A DNA stretch of 6,768 nt, from positions 1 through 6,768 of the forward strand of contig JAIYBO010000252.1 of assembly GCA_027488495.1 (NCBI GenBank), read 5' to 3'. Positions 6,305 to 6,768 of the stretch are shown one piece after another. Made by a program: the position numbers and the translations under genes. The notes below the pieces were generated by a model. That model did no database searches and was not told the origin of the DNA. It saw only the letters and a list, made by a program, of their open reading frames with translations. This DNA is from Bacteroidota bacterium. GTDB taxonomy: Bacteria > Bacteroidota > Bacteroidia > NS11-12g > UBA955. Numbering within the stretch: the stretch's first letter is position 1; every line of letters begins with the position of its first letter.

Positions 6305-6768
6305 ATGAAAAACATCAAATTAAATCATTTTTTCAAGGCAATTATAGCCATGGCACTCACTTCTAGCACACTGCTACAATCCTGCGGCAGAGAGGAAGAA
6401 GAAGGCGAACTCATCACAACGGTATCGCTCAGTATCAACAACTCCGGAGGCACTCCCACAACATACACTTGGAAAGACCTCGACGGACCAGGAGGAAATG
6501 CCCCCACCTTACCAGACACCATCAAATTGGGCGTTATCACCCCAGGTGGCAACCCATATACCGCCACTTTGGAATTCTTCAACGAACAAAACGGTTCAAA
6601 AGAAGACATAAAAAAAAAAAAAAAAAATGAAGGCCACGACCATTTTGTGTGTTACGAAATTGCCTCTTTGAGCATGCCTCCCACAGGGCTCAACATCACG
6701 CCTACCGACAAAGACAAAAACAACCTTCCCATTGGTTTAAGCACGGAGTGGACTTGCGGAGGCTCAGA
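6305..6768 (+). CDS. Outer-membrane lipoprotein, partial at the right edge, with poly-lysine A-tract
   Basis: The 5' part of a gene runs off the window: 154 codons are seen and there is no stop. Residues 1-26 form a lipoprotein signal peptide (basic start, hydrophobic AIIAMAL, lipobox LQS before Cys27). GREEEEGE follows, an acidic stretch like the Bacteroidota lipoprotein export signal, so exposure on the cell surface is likely. The mature part has DLDGPGGNAP (about residues 58-68), a beta-rich segment, EDIKKKKKNEGHDHF (100-114) and LPIGLSTEWTCGG. This reminds me of unnamed Bacteroidota lipoproteins with a 'DLDG-GNAP ... EDI-acidic-EH' layout, in which the region here occupied by lysines is usually acidic; this is from memory. 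Lys103-107 come from an 18-A run with the frame open on both sides. The gene is 46 nt after the receptor with no clear promoter, so it is probably co-transcribed and may be an accessory to uptake. Confidence 0.85.
   Translation, partial: MKNIKLNHFFKAIIAMALTSSTLLQSCGREEEEGELITTVSLSINNSGGTPTTYTWKDLDGPGGNAPTLPDTIKLGVITPGGNPYTATLEFFNEQNGSKEDIKKKKKNEGHDHFVCYEIASLSMPPTGLNITPTDKDKNNLPIGLSTEWTCGGS
6610..6627. repeat. A18 homopolymer inside the lipoprotein coding sequence
   Basis: Eighteen consecutive A occur from the last base of the ATA codon (Ile102), through five AAA codons (Lys103-107), into AAT (Asn108). In the sequence as given the frame stays open on both sides. One extra A would bring TGA (6628-6630) into frame at once. 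One fewer A would give a stop after 14 codons, starting with ATG AAG. The tract is therefore a candidate slippage site and also a place where the base count may be wrong. Confidence 0.95.

Noticed and set aside
6325..6609. Minus-strand open frame of 94 codons.
   Set aside because: It is antisense to the lipoprotein gene, which has a signal peptide, lipobox and continuous frame.
6610..6630. The A-run read as the tail of a transcription terminator on the minus strand (T-run).
   Set aside because: No GC-rich hairpin lies next to it on the side required, and no minus-strand gene ends here.

Overview
The window looks like chromosomal DNA of a member of the Bacteroidota. Three things point there. 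The promoter in front of the tRNA genes matches the Bacteroidota consensus TTTG-N19-TAnnTTTG exactly. None of the gene starts has a clear Shine-Dalgarno sequence. The protein families (DUF4340 protein, TerB plus J-domain protein, CarboxypepD-like TonB receptor, lipoprotein with an acidic stretch after its cysteine) are typical of that phylum. I cannot place it at genus level.

Layout. Positions 11-209 hold tRNA-Thr(TGT) and tRNA-Tyr(GTA) on the minus strand, transcribed leftwards from a promoter at 258-288 that contains a perfect 12-bp palindrome. All protein genes lie on the plus strand and read rightwards. The first group (406-3077) is a membrane-anchored DUF4340 protein, a DjlA-like TerB/J-domain co-chaperone with a GTG start, and an EamA/DMT-family transporter whose start overlaps the co-chaperone stop. 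A second group begins at a putative -7 promoter element at 3092. It holds a small conserved-looking helical protein (3114-3440), a secreted His/Cys-rich small protein (3445-3786), an 810-residue TonB-dependent outer-membrane receptor with a histidine-rich C-terminus (3826-6258), and a lipoprotein that runs off the right edge (from 6305).

How the genes may work together. The last three genes form a plausible transition-metal acquisition cassette (zinc or copper are the best guesses). It comprises an exported His/Cys protein, a receptor of the ZnuD-like type ending in a His cluster, and a probably surface-exposed lipoprotein. The function is inferred from composition and gene order, not shown.

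The most striking sequence feature is an uninterrupted run of 18 A inside the lipoprotein gene (6610-6627). The frame is open on both sides as given. Gain of one A makes an immediate stop, and loss of one A gives a stop after 14 codons, so the tract could act as an on/off slippage switch, or it could be a hotspot of sequencing error. The plus strand is also markedly richer in C than in G in the lines I counted. This is unusual for a coding strand and suggests that the protein genes lie on the lagging strand while the tRNAs lie on the leading strand.
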